Shown one piece after another: positions 47,115 through 56,184 of a stretch of 64,000 bases of DNA. Both the position numbers and the translations under genes were made by a program. Position 1 is the stretch's first letter, and the number at the start of each line of letters is the position of its first letter. A model generated the notes under the pieces. The model saw only the letters and a list, made by a program, of their open reading frames with translations. It was not told where the DNA came from and ran no database searches. The stretch is taken from assembly GCA_003214315.1 (NCBI GenBank), contig QCLU01000004.1:62001-126000 (forward strand), in the 5' to 3' direction. Origin of the DNA: Prochlorococcus sp. AG-418-D13 (GTDB lineage: Bacteria > Cyanobacteriota > Cyanobacteriia > PCC-6307 > Cyanobiaceae).

Positions 47115-48911
47115 ATGTTTTTTAAAGATTTTAGAAGGATTAAAAAGTTAGGTAAATATTTAACTAAAGATAAAAAAACAATCTATCTAATCTTGATAGT
47201 TTTGTTACCTGTTTCTTTCTCTGGAGCGATTCAACCATTATTAGTTGGTCAAGCAATTACTATTCTAAAGAACGAAACTACAGATGTTTGGCTAAGTAAA
47301 ACTTTCTTTGGGCAGTCAATAAATGCCATAATCTTAACTTTATTTATAACTGTATTATTCAGATTAGTTCTGCAGGGATACCAAACTTACAATATCCAAG
47401 CAGTGGGACAACGTTTGACAGCAAGAATAAGGAGGGAACTTTTTGATCATTCAATATCTTTATCTCTTAAGTATCACGATAAAATGCCTGTAGGGAAATT
47501 ATTAACCAGATTAACAAATGATGTTGATGCTTTAGCCGAGGTTTTTGGTAGTGGGGCAGTTGGCGTCATTGCTGACTTCGTCAGTCTGATAGTAATTTCT
47601 TTGACAATGCTGTCAATTGATCGAGGGCTTGCCATTTTATTACTTTTGACTCAAATCCCAGTTTCATATTTTATTATTTGGCTTCAAAAACGTTATAGAA
47701 GAGCCAATTATCAAGTAAGGGAAGAATTGTCTCAACTCAACTCTGATTTTCAAGAGAATCTTCAAGGTTTGGAAGTCGTTCAGATGTTCAGAAGAGAGGC
47801 TTTTAATAGCAAGAAATTTTCCAAAACTGGAGTTGCCTATAAAAAAGCAGTCAATGGAACAATATTTTATGACAGTAGTATTTCGGCATTTATAGAATGG
47901 ATTTCTCTTGCCGCAGTTTCTTTGGTTTTGGCAGTTGGAGGATATCTTGTTACTTCTGGAAATATTGGTTTGGGAACATTAACAACTTTTATATTATATT
48001 CCCAAAGACTTTTTGAACCTTTAAGGCAGCTTGCAGAAAGATTTACTCAAATACAAGGAGGTTTAACAGCTGTAGAAAGAATAAACGAATTATTGGATGA
48101 AGAAATACAGATTAAGGACTCTACTTCCGCAAAACATTTTTTAGAAAATGCTAAAAATATAAATAAAAAATTTAAGGGCAAAATTGAGTTCAAGAATGTT
48201 AATTTTTTCTATAACGAAGGAGAACATATTATAAAGAATTTATCTTTCAAGATTAATCCCGGAGAGCATGTAGCTTTTGTAGGGCCAACTGGTTCAGGTA
48301 AGACGACCATAATAAGACTTTTATGTAGATTGTATGAACCTCAATCAGGCCAAATTTTAATCGACGATATAGATATCAAAGATATACCTATTGCAACTCT
48401 TAGAAATATGTTGGGAGTAGTTTTGCAAGATACCTTTATCTTTAGTGGAAATGTAGCAGATAATTTAAAGCTAAATTCGAATGTAGACAATCTTCAATTA
48501 GAAAATCTTTGTAACGAATTAGGGTTAGATAATTTGTTAAAAAAATTACCAGAAGGTTTGAAAACCTTACTAAGAGAAAGAGGGGGAAATCTCTCTTCTG
48601 GAGAGAGACAACTTCTTTCAGTAGCTCGAGTAGCGATTAGAAATCCTGTTGTTTTAATAATGGACGAAGCAACAGCGTTTATGGATCCCTCTACAGAAGC
48701 TACTTTGCAGAAAGATCTTGAGAGAATTCTGTCAAAAAGAACAGCATTAGTTATAGCTCACAGATTAGCAACTATTGAAAGATCTGATAAGATTTTAGTC
48801 TTAAAAGGGGGATCATTAGTTGAAGAGGGAACACATAGTGAATTGAGAATGAAAAAGGGTTTATATTTTCAGCTCTCTGAGCTTCAACAAAAAGGATTCG
48901 TGAATTTTTAA
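47115..48911 (+). CDS. ABC transporter, fused permease and ATPase (exporter type)
   Basis: A 598-residue half-transporter with six transmembrane helices (about residues 22-310) and a C-terminal nucleotide-binding domain. Walker A is GPTGSGKTT, the signature is LSSGERQ, Walker B is VLIMDEATAF and the switch is AHRLAT. It resembles MsbA/multidrug-type exporters and probably works as a homodimer moving lipids or hydrophobic compounds. Substrate unknown. The stop overlaps the ATG of the acetyltransferase by one base. Confidence 0.92.
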   Translation: MFFKDFRRIKKLGKYLTKDKKTIYLILIVLLPVSFSGAIQPLLVGQAITILKNETTDVWLSKTFFGQSINAIILTLFITVLFRLVLQGYQTYNIQAVGQRLTARIRRELFDHSISLSLKYHDKMPVGKLLTRLTNDVDALAEVFGSGAVGVIADFVSLIVISLTMLSIDRGLAILLLLTQIPVSYFIIWLQKRYRRANYQVREELSQLNSDFQENLQGLEVVQMFRREAFNSKKFSKTGVAYKKAVNGTIFYDSSISAFIEWISLAAVSLVLAVGGYLVTSGNIGLGTLTTFILYSQRLFEPLRQLAERFTQIQGGLTAVERINELLDEEIQIKDSTSAKHFLENAKNINKKFKGKIEFKNVNFFYNEGEHIIKNLSFKINPGEHVAFVGPTGSGKTTIIRLLCRLYEPQSGQILIDDIDIKDIPIATLRNMLGVVLQDTFIFSGNVADNLKLNSNVDNLQLENLCNELGLDNLLKKLPEGLKTLLRERGGNLSSGERQLLSVARVAIRNPVVLIMDEATAFMDPSTEATLQKDLERILSKRTALVIAHRLATIERSDKILVLKGGSLVEEGTHSELRMKKGLYFQLSELQQKGFVNF

Positions 48912-49441
48912 TGATTTTTAGAAACCAAGGATCGTTAATAAAAATATCAAACAGTATGTCAAGGGATGAGCTGATAGATCTCTATGGTTTAAATTCTTAT
49001 GAGTTCACTCAAATAAATAAAGAAGAAATATTTGTATGTAGTAAAAATAAAGATTTAGATCTAATAGAACTAGATCAACTTTTGCAAACTGTTGGTTGGA
49101 GCAGAAGACCTATAAGGAGGGTAAAAAGAGCTTTAGATTTCAGTATATTGGTGGTTGGGTTATGGCGTCATGATGATAAATTCCCCAGACTAGTAGGATT
49201 TGCAAGATGCACTGGCGATGGAATTCTAGAAGCAACAGTTTGGGATGTGGCTATTAACCCTGTCTATCAAGGACTTGGATTGGGGAAAGAGTTAATGAAA
49301 TATGTCCTAAAAGAATTGAAAAATATTGGAATTTCTAAAGTAACCCTTTTTGCTGATGCTGAAGTTGTTTCATTTTACAAAAGACAAGGTTGGATATTAG
49401 AACCTAGAGGCTCTAAATGTGCTTTTTGGTATGCAAATTAA
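48911..49441 (+). CDS. GNAT-family N-acetyltransferase
   Basis: A 176-residue acetyltransferase. Motif A is VAINPVYQGLGLGKELMKYV, the acetyl-CoA pyrophosphate loop, and ADAEVVSFYKRQGW is motif B. The N-terminal 60 residues are variable. It is translated directly behind the ABC exporter (TAATG overlap). Its stop and that of the convergent glycosyltransferase touch without a gap. Substrate unknown. Confidence 0.9.
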   Translation: MIFRNQGSLIKISNSMSRDELIDLYGLNSYEFTQINKEEIFVCSKNKDLDLIELDQLLQTVGWSRRPIRRVKRALDFSILVVGLWRHDDKFPRLVGFARCTGDGILEATVWDVAINPVYQGLGLGKELMKYVLKELKNIGISKVTLFADAEVVSFYKRQGWILEPRGSKCAFWYAN

Positions 49442-50125
49442 TCAATTTTTGTAGTAGTCAGAATATATAGATTTTAACGATTCGCCTTTTTGCCATCTTC
49501 TTCTAAAGCGCCAGTTCTTAATTGCTTGGAGAAAAATATTAGTTCTTTCCCATTTCCTTGAACTTATGAAAATAGGTAAATTTAATTGTTTTAAATCTTT
49601 TTTTTTGTTTAATCTCCTTAAAAAATCTACATCTTCCATCAAAGGTATCTTTCTAAAACCATTATTTTTAAAGTAGGTAGCTCTATGAATTATTAAACCT
49701 TGATCTCCATACGGTTGTTTAAAAAAATTACTCCTAAGATTTACGAGAATTTCGAGGACTCTATAAATTATCTTTTTGTGATTAATTTTGAATTCAAAAT
49801 AGTAAACACTATTCTTGTTTCCCTTTAAAAATGAATTTATTTTTTTAAACCAATCATGAGTTAATCTTGTGTCTGCATGTAAAAATATGAGCCACTCTCC
49901 TTTTGAATTTTTAGCTCCAATATCTAATTGTAATCCTCGATTCCTTTCTTTGGATATAAATACTTTTGCTCCATAAATATTTGCTATATCAATAGTTTTA
50001 TCTTTACTTCCACAATCAACAATTATGATTTCGCCCTCTTTGTGAATACTTGACAAGTCTGAAAGCAATAATGGCAAATTATTAGCTTCATTAATAGTTG
50101 GAATGATAATTGAGATTTTTGACAA
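49442..50125 (-). CDS. Family 2 glycosyltransferase, TIGR04283-like
   Basis: A 227-residue GT2-fold enzyme: ISIIIPTINEANNLPLLL at the N-terminus, IVDCGSKDKT, and WLIFLHADTRL with the DxD-like metal site. In TIGR04283-type proteins this sequence follows a TIGR04282 partner, as here, where the partner lies five bases upstream. The pair is associated with arsenosugar synthesis in some bacteria; that use here is inference, since no arsM or arsS gene is in this window. Confidence 0.83.
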   Translation of the reverse strand: MSKISIIIPTINEANNLPLLLSDLSSIHKEGEIIIVDCGSKDKTIDIANIYGAKVFISKERNRGLQLDIGAKNSKGEWLIFLHADTRLTHDWFKKINSFLKGNKNSVYYFEFKINHKKIIYRVLEILVNLRSNFFKQPYGDQGLIIHRATYFKNNGFRKIPLMEDVDFLRRLNKKKDLKQLNLPIFISSRKWERTNIFLQAIKNWRFRRRWQKGESLKSIYSDYYKN

Positions 50126-50130
50126 GTCGA

Positions 50131-50766
50131 TTACTTTCTATTTTCAATATCAATAATTGTATCTATATCTATTTTTTTATCTAAAAACTTATATTTTAAT
50201 TTTGTAGAAGCAAAATTATCAATTGTATTTTGAAGAACATTTTCTCCCCCCCACTTTATGTTGATAAAAGGTAAATATATATGCGATGACATTATTTTTT
50301 CTGATAAACCAATAAGCCAATATCCTCCATCATTAGATGGTCCTAAAATAAGATCATTTTGCTGAAGCTCTTTTAGAGTATTCAATAAATCTTGATGGCA
50401 TAAATCTGGAAGGTCCGTACCAATAAAAATAATATTTTTGATCTTATGTCTTGAACAAAATTTTTTGTTGATAATTATTTGCCGTTTCATTTTTTCTCCC
50501 AAGCAGCCTTTTCCCTGTAAATTAAATTTTTTGATCCCTAATTCTCTAGACCATCTTCTACAATTACCTACCCCCAAACCAGATATAGCAATAGAAATAT
50601 CAATTAGTTTATTTTCTTTGAGAAATTTTGCTACTGAAATAGTGTGTTTTGTCATTACACTTTGAACTTTTGCAGAATTACTTTTACCTATATCTTTTGA
50701 TAATCTTGTTTTGCATCTTCCAAAACCATGCCATTTTGCCATGATAACAAGTAATGCTTTATCCAA
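50131..50766 (-). CDS. TIGR04282-like nucleotidyl/glycosyltransferase (DUF2064)
   Basis: A 211-residue protein related to MobA/CofC-fold transferases. LVIMAKWHGFGRCKTRLSKD gives the nucleotide-binding basic loop near the N-terminus and IFIGTDLPDLC is the metal-binding region. DLILGPSNDGGYWLIGLSE matches the family closely. The TTG start at 50766 keeps the first beta strand; ATG eight codons on would lose it. It is cotranscribed with the GT2 gene and divergent from dnaA. Confidence 0.83.
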   Translation of the reverse strand: MDKALLVIMAKWHGFGRCKTRLSKDIGKSNSAKVQSVMTKHTISVAKFLKENKLIDISIAISGLGVGNCRRWSRELGIKKFNLQGKGCLGEKMKRQIIINKKFCSRHKIKNIIFIGTDLPDLCHQDLLNTLKELQQNDLILGPSNDGGYWLIGLSEKIMSSHIYLPFINIKWGGENVLQNTIDNFASTKLKYKFLDKKIDIDTIIDIENRK

Positions 50767-50908
50767 TTCTTTAATGAGATTTTAAAATAATTATATGCCT
50801 ATTAAAAAATATAAAATTTATCTTTATAAATTTAGTAGATGCTTTGTTAAATAATTTTAAATTTATCGTGATCTTGTGATTTGATAATGGCCAATTATTA
50901 AATTCCAA

Positions 50909-50925
50909 CTAGATTAATAATCTAG
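50909..50925. promoter_or_regulatory. Palindrome directly upstream of dnaA
   Basis: CTAGATTA-A-TAATCTAG, a perfect dyad with eight-base arms around one base, ending 11 bases before the dnaA TTG. It could be an operator for a dimeric regulator or a hairpin in the leader that hides the start. It does not resemble a DnaA box. Confidence 0.5.
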
Positions 50926-50936
50926 AGAATAAAACT

Positions 50937-52331
50937 TTGCAAGCAATTAATCCTATTTGGGCGGAAGTTCAACAATTACTCCAAAAAACTTTAAGTAAGC
51001 CTTCATTTGAGACATGGATAAGGCCTGCTAAATTTAACTGTTTTGAGAATGGCCTATTGACCTTAATAGCTCCAAATACATTTTCCAGTGATTGGTTAAG
51101 AAAGAATTATTGTGAAACTATTGAAAAAGCTGCAAAAGAAATCTGCGGCCATGATGTAAAAGTTGTTTTTAAATCTGAAACAAATACCAGCAGCGATTTA
51201 AAAAATGTAGATAAACCTAACGAACAGAACGTTAGTCATAAAAAAAGATCTTTTTCTAGTAATAACCAAAATAATTCTTCAAAAAATCAATTCAAAAATC
51301 CCAACGGTCTAAATTTGCGCTACGTCTTTAAAAGATTTGTTGTAGGTCCAAATAGTAGGTTGGCTCATGCCGCGGCTTTGGCAGTTGCCGAATCACCTGG
51401 GAGAGAATTTAATCCATTATTTATTTGTGGTGGAGTAGGTCTCGGTAAAACTCATTTAATGCAAGCAATAGGCCATTATCGAGTAGAAATAGATCCAGAA
51501 GCAAAAGTTAAATATGTATCTACAGAGACTTTTACTAATGATGTTATTAGCGGTATTCGAAGAGATGGAATGACAGCTATTCGAGATAAATATAGAAATG
51601 TAGATTTGATTTTAATAGACGATATACAGTTCTTAGAAGGCAAAGAGTATACACAGGAAGAATTTTTTCATACTTTTAACGCTCTTCACGAATCAGGCAG
51701 TCAAATAGTTATTGCAAGTGATAGACCTCCAAATCAATTGTCGGGAATTCAAGAGAGATTAATTTCTAGGTTCTCAATGGGTATGACCGCAGATATTCAA
51801 CCACCTGATCTTGAGACGAGGACGGCCATCCTTCAAAAAAAGGCAGAACAAGAGAGGATGAGTCTTCCAAGAGATTTAATTCAATTTATAGCAGGAAGAT
51901 TCACTTCGAATATTCGAGAATTGGAAGGAGCATTTACTAGAGCTGTTGCATTTGCATCAATAACAGGCTTGCCAATGACAGTCCAATCAATTGCTCCAAT
52001 GCTTGATCCGAATAGTGTTGGAGTAGTTGTTACTCCAAAACAAGTTATTAGTAAAGTGTCAGATTTCTTTAAAGTTTCTATCGATGAATTGATTAGTTCA
52101 AGTAGGAGAAAACCAGTAAGTCAAGCTAGGCAAATAGGCATGTATCTTATGCGACATGGAACGGATCTAAGCCTACCAAGAATTGGAGATGAGTTTGGGG
52201 GCAAAGACCATACAACAGTTATGTATGCTATTGAACAAGTTGAAAAAAAATTGTCTATTGATCCTAATATTGCAAGTCAAGTTCAAAAAATAAGGGATTT
52301 ACTTCAAATAGATTCAAGAAAAAATTTGTAG
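50937..52331 (+). CDS. dnaA: Chromosomal replication initiator DnaA
   Basis: AAA+ initiator protein. Domain I covers residues 1-80, and a polar linker of about 45 residues follows. Domain III has Walker [10 protein letters not shown] (about 165-173) and Walker [10 protein letters not shown]. Domain IV has the DNA-binding signature [19 protein letters not shown] near the C-terminus. The start is TTG at 50937. I see no cluster of DnaA boxes (TTATCCACA-like) in the 170-base upstream spacer, so there is no sign of oriC here. Confidence 0.97.
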   Translation: MQAINPIWAEVQQLLQKTLSKPSFETWIRPAKFNCFENGLLTLIAPNTFSSDWLRKNYCETIEKAAKEICGHDVKVVFKSETNTSSDLKNVDKPNEQNVSHKKRSFSSNNQNNSSKNQFKNPNGLNLRYVFKRFVVGPNSRLAHAAALAVAESPGREFNPLFICGGVGLGKTHLMQAIGHYRVEIDPEAKVKYVSTETFTNDVISGIRRDGMTAIRDKYRNVDLILIDDIQFLEGKEYTQEEFFHTFNALHESGSQIVIASDRPPNQLSGIQERLISRFSMGMTADIQPPDLETRTAILQKKAEQERMSLPRDLIQFIAGRFTSNIRELEGAFTRAVAFASITGLPMTVQSIAPMLDPNSVGVVVTPKQVISKVSDFFKVSIDELISSSRRKPVSQARQIGMYLMRHGTDLSLPRIGDEFGGKDHTTVMYAIEQVEKKLSIDPNIASQVQKIRDLLQIDSRKNL

Positions 52332-52339
52332 TTTTACTG

Positions 52340-53569
52340 TTAACTAGAAATAAAATTTCTAGGATCTTGATCATATCTATGACTGAAAGGTATCTTATCT
52401 ATTTCATTGATATCACTAAGCGATTCAATTTTATTTAATGATTGCCTTAATAACCTTGCAGAAATAATTGGCATATCTCTTGGAACTGAGATTCTATTTT
52501 TTAAGTATCTTAGAGATATTCCTGAAATTTTTTTAGGGATTAATACTTCACCTGTGATCATATGGGTCAAAGCTGATCTCAATGATTCCTCAAAGGATTC
52601 TTTATTGTATGGGTTTACTTTTAGTAAATTGTCTTTATGCTTTATCACTCTTTTAAGAGCAATTTTTGCGAAATATTTTGATTCATAATTTTTATTTAAT
52701 TCATAATTACCTAAACCCTCCCCAGTATCTATTAGCTTAGAGAAAGTAATCTGTTGTTCATTGCTTTCTTTATAGCATCCTCCCATTTGTGGGGGTAAAT
52801 CATGAGAATGAGTATGAAAATCTCCTTGAGTTCCTCTATAAGTACTTGTCCCTTCAAAAAGGGTAAGCCAGTTATCTACATGACGGTAATTAGATCTTAA
52901 ATTAAACCCTTTATAATAAATTAGTGATGCGTTCATTCTCTCCATATAGGGAATAAAAATTATATCTCCAACACCAGGATCTATATCACCCGTATTAGAT
53001 ACTGATGGATCAACAAAACCTGATTTTGATCTGCTTAAGATTTCATCGAGTTTAGAAATGGATTCTTTAAATCTTTTTTTTCTAAAAGAGTTATCTATAA
53101 AATTAAAACTTTCTCGACAGAGCCAATTACACCAGGATCTGAAAATTTCTCTTTCTAATTCTCGAATTTTGATAAGGTGACTAGATGTTATAAAAGATCC
53201 AAGTGCTCCAAATTCATTTTCTAAAAAAGCTATGATATCGTCGCTTTCAGTTCTAACTTGCCCTTTAAATTCAATTGCAGGTAATTTCCCCGATCTTACT
53301 TTTTCAAGGAACCAACTTTCTTTTTGACCGTAGCAAAACATATTTATTTTTTTGACTTTGTATGGAATTCTCTTAAATTCAAGCCATAACCATATCTTTT
53401 GACAGTAAGGACACCAAGAATGCCTATCCCTATAGAGGGTAACTAATACATCATTTTCACTATGCCCAAATAATCTTAAATTTGCGTAGGAATTATTTAT
53501 ACCATTGACTCTATCAAGATCTTCAACTTCAAATTTATTTAAATCATCCCATGTCAAAATCCCATTCAT
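52340..53569 (-). CDS. Glutathione S-transferase-like protein with CPYC motif
   Basis: A 409-residue protein. An N-terminal thioredoxin-like domain (about 40-115) has the glutaredoxin-type motif CPYC (Cys53, Cys56) in HSWCPYCQKIWLWLEF, then LPAIEFKGQVRTESDDI with the cis-proline and the glutathione-binding ESD. Helical GST C-terminal domain follows, then about 150 extra residues. The cysteine pair suggests thiol-disulfide or reductive deglutathionylation chemistry rather than classical conjugation. It is divergent from glutathione reductase across 50 bases. Confidence 0.82.
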   Translation of the reverse strand: MNGILTWDDLNKFEVEDLDRVNGINNSYANLRLFGHSENDVLVTLYRDRHSWCPYCQKIWLWLEFKRIPYKVKKINMFCYGQKESWFLEKVRSGKLPAIEFKGQVRTESDDIIAFLENEFGALGSFITSSHLIKIRELEREIFRSWCNWLCRESFNFIDNSFRKKRFKESISKLDEILSRSKSGFVDPSVSNTGDIDPGVGDIIFIPYMERMNASLIYYKGFNLRSNYRHVDNWLTLFEGTSTYRGTQGDFHTHSHDLPPQMGGCYKESNEQQITFSKLIDTGEGLGNYELNKNYESKYFAKIALKRVIKHKDNLLKVNPYNKESFEESLRSALTHMITGEVLIPKKISGISLRYLKNRISVPRDMPIISARLLRQSLNKIESLSDINEIDKIPFSHRYDQDPRNFISS

Positions 53570-53597
53570 TATTTGATTTAAAGTTATAAACTAACGT

Positions 53598-53603
53598 TAT
53601 AAT
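53598..53603 (+). promoter_or_regulatory. Consensus -10 element upstream of gor
   Basis: TATAAT, 16 bases before the gor TTG at 53620. Transcription would begin about ten bases before the start codon, giving a very short leader. No Shine-Dalgarno sequence is seen there. Confidence 0.45.
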
Positions 53604-53619
53604 ACTAGATTAAAAAGTC

Positions 53620-54984
53620 TTGGAATTTGAATTTGATTTAATAGTTATTGGCGCTGGATCTGGTGGACTCGCAGCGGCTAAACGTGCGGCTAGTTATGGA
53701 GCAAAAGTCGCAATCATAGAAGTAAATCAAATAGGAGGAACTTGTGTGATAAGGGGATGTGTTCCTAAGAAATTGATGGTTTATGCAGCTAAAAGTAAAA
53801 AAAATATCGATTCTTCTGAAGGATATGGAATAAAGAATGAAGGTATTAATTTTGAATCAAATATTTTATTGAAGAATGTAAGAGAGGAGGTTTCTAGATT
53901 AAGTAATTTACATAGAAATTCTTTAAAAAAATTGAATGTAACTGTTTTTGAGGGCTTAGGAAGATTTACTACTCAAAATGAATTAGAAATTATTTGTCCA
54001 AAAACTAAGAAAATTAAAAATAAAATAAGTTCTAAAAAAATTCTTATTTCAGTTGGAGGTAAACCAAAGAAATTAAATATTCCTGGGGTAGATTTGGCAT
54101 GGACTAGTAATGATATTTTTGAATTAGAAAAGTTACCCAAATCAATATTAATAGTAGGAGGGGGATATATTGCTTGTGAATTCGCTTCTATTTTCAGAAA
54201 TTTAGGTACTGAAGTAACTCAATTAATTAGAGGTCAACATTTACTTAATGGTTTTGATGAGGATCTTTCTTCATGCCTAGAGGAATCACCTACTTTTACC
54301 GAAATCAATATAATCTCCAATACTCAATTAAAGTCTATCAACAGAGTAAATGGAAAGCTGGAATCTACCCTAGACTCGGGGGATAAACTCCTAACTAATA
54401 ATATCCTTATTGCTACAGGAAGAGAACCAAATCTTTTGCCTTTAAATTTAGATTTTTTAAATCTAAAGATGGATGGCCAATATTTGGATGTTGATGAACT
54501 TAATCAAACAAGCAACGCAAATATTTTTGCAGTTGGCGATATCATAAATAAACCAAACTTAACTCCAGTAGCAATAGAACAAGGGAGAGTTTTTTCGGAT
54601 AATTTTTTTAATGACCAAAAAAGAAAAGTAAATTATGAATATATCCCTAAGGCCGTTTTTACTATTCCAGAAATTTCAACAGTTGGCTTAAGTGAGAAAA
54701 GAGCTAAAGAGATTTACTCTGAAAAAAATATAAAAATTTTCAAATGCAAATTTACCCCTATGTCTAATACCTTTAAAAAGAATAAATCAAAATGTATGTT
54801 AAAGATTGTAGTTCTTAAGCCAACTGACAAAGTCATTGGATGTCATATGTTTGGAGAAACATCATCTGAGATTATTCAAATGGTATCAATTTCATTAAAT
54901 GCAGGGATAACAAAAAAAGACTTTGATATTACTATGGCTTTACACCCAACTATCTCAGAAGAATTTGTGACTATGTATGGATAA
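53620..54984 (+). CDS. gor: Glutathione reductase (class I FAD disulfide reductase)
   Basis: Homodimeric flavoenzyme that keeps glutathione reduced. The FAD motif is VIGAGSGGLAAAKRA. The redox pair is Cys42 and Cys47 in GGTCVIRGCVPKK, the NAD(P)-binding motif is LIVGGGYIACEFASIF, and the dimer-interface His-Glu is in LHPTISEEFVTMYG. Length of 454 fits. The TTG start is preceded by a TATAAT. Paired head to head with a GST-like gene, suggesting a small glutathione redox module. Confidence 0.95.
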   Translation: MEFEFDLIVIGAGSGGLAAAKRAASYGAKVAIIEVNQIGGTCVIRGCVPKKLMVYAAKSKKNIDSSEGYGIKNEGINFESNILLKNVREEVSRLSNLHRNSLKKLNVTVFEGLGRFTTQNELEIICPKTKKIKNKISSKKILISVGGKPKKLNIPGVDLAWTSNDIFELEKLPKSILIVGGGYIACEFASIFRNLGTEVTQLIRGQHLLNGFDEDLSSCLEESPTFTEINIISNTQLKSINRVNGKLESTLDSGDKLLTNNILIATGREPNLLPLNLDFLNLKMDGQYLDVDELNQTSNANIFAVGDIINKPNLTPVAIEQGRVFSDNFFNDQKRKVNYEYIPKAVFTIPEISTVGLSEKRAKEIYSEKNIKIFKCKFTPMSNTFKKNKSKCMLKIVVLKPTDKVIGCHMFGETSSEIIQMVSISLNAGITKKDFDITMALHPTISEEFVTMYG

Positions 54985-54986
54985 AA

Positions 54987-56066
54987 TTATGAATTAGAAA
55001 ATTTCAATTTTTCTTGAACAATCAGAAACACTATAAGTAACGCAAAGTAAATAAATAAACCTATCCTTAATTCATAAAGGAAGTTAAATCCATTCAGGAA
55101 AAGTATCTTATCGATAATGTAGAAAATATAAAGATTAAGCAAAATAAATCCTTCAATTCTGGTAATTTTCCCTTTGCTCCAGAAAATTGGTAAGCATGCA
55201 AAGGTAGTTAAAACCATAAAAGGTAAGTCAACTTTTATTAGACTTTGTGCAATTACTAAACCTTTAAATCCTGAAAAAATACTGCAACTTCCAAGGATTA
55301 GAAGTTGATTGAGCAAATTGCTTCCTATTACATTCCCAATCGCAAGATCTGTTTTGCCTTTAAATGCAGCAATAATTGAAGTTACTAATTCTGGTAAAGA
55401 TGTCCCAGTTGCGACGATAGTTAAACCAATAACAATTTCATTTACACCCAAAAGAGTAGCAAGAGTTTGAGAACCATTTACTAAAATATTTGAACCAAAG
55501 CTTAAAAGAAATATTCCCAATATTAACTTTAGTAAAATATTAAACTTCCCTTTATAGTTATCTTTTAATTCTTCTATCTCTGGTTCAGCATCTTTTGTCT
55601 CCTCTCCTTTCTCATTGATGGTATTGATTTCCCATATTGTATTTAAGATTAAACAAAATATTAGAAATACCCCTGCTTGTAATGTTAATAAGCCTGTTGA
55701 TGACATAGCCCAAACTGCACAAGAAATTGCCATTAAAAGAGGCACATCTCTTCTGACTATTCTGCTTTTTACCTTAAGAGGTGTTATCAATGAGCTTATA
55801 CCCAAAACAACGAGAACATTGAAAATATTGCTTCCAATTACATTGCTTGCCGCAAGTGAATCACTGCCTTTTAAAATTGAACTTAAACTTACCAGCAACT
55901 CAGGAGAGCTTGTCCCAAGAGAAACAACTGTTAATCCAATTACTATTTGAGGTATTCCTAAAATTAAAGATAAAAATATGGCTCCTTGAATAAAGAACTC
56001 TCCTCCAGCAAAAAGTAAAACTACTCCTAAAACTATTTCTATTATTGGAAATAAAAAATCACTCAT
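54987..56066 (-). CDS. Ca2+/cation antiporter (CaCA family, YrbG-like)
   Basis: Polytopic membrane protein of 359 residues with ten or so hydrophobic segments. Both alpha repeats are clear: GTSSPELLVSLSS with NVIGSNIFNVLVVLG in the first half, and GTSLPELVTSIIAA with NVIGSNLLNQLLILG in the second. A polar, acidic cytoplasmic loop (about 153-172) divides them. It exchanges Ca2+ or other cations for Na+ or H+. It converges with gor with two bases between. Confidence 0.94.
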   Translation of the reverse strand: MSDFLFPIIEIVLGVVLLFAGGEFFIQGAIFLSLILGIPQIVIGLTVVSLGTSSPELLVSLSSILKGSDSLAASNVIGSNIFNVLVVLGISSLITPLKVKSRIVRRDVPLLMAISCAVWAMSSTGLLTLQAGVFLIFCLILNTIWEINTINEKGEETKDAEPEIEELKDNYKGKFNILLKLILGIFLLSFGSNILVNGSQTLATLLGVNEIVIGLTIVATGTSLPELVTSIIAAFKGKTDLAIGNVIGSNLLNQLLILGSCSIFSGFKGLVIAQSLIKVDLPFMVLTTFACLPIFWSKGKITRIEGFILLNLYIFYIIDKILFLNGFNFLYELRIGLFIYFALLIVFLIVQEKLKFSNS

Positions 56067-56184
56067 ATTTAGGATTTTATTTAGATAATAAAAAATTTCA
56101 TAATTGGTTAATAACTATCCTCGAATATCTACAAATTATTGTCAATTTTAATTTGCTGTTAAAATTGATTAAATAGAAAAAATT

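Noticed and set aside
50767..50936. Replication origin beside dnaA
   Set aside because: No cluster of TTATCCACA-like boxes and no AT-rich unwinding repeats were seen; the spacer is only 170 bases. The gene alone is not evidence for an origin.
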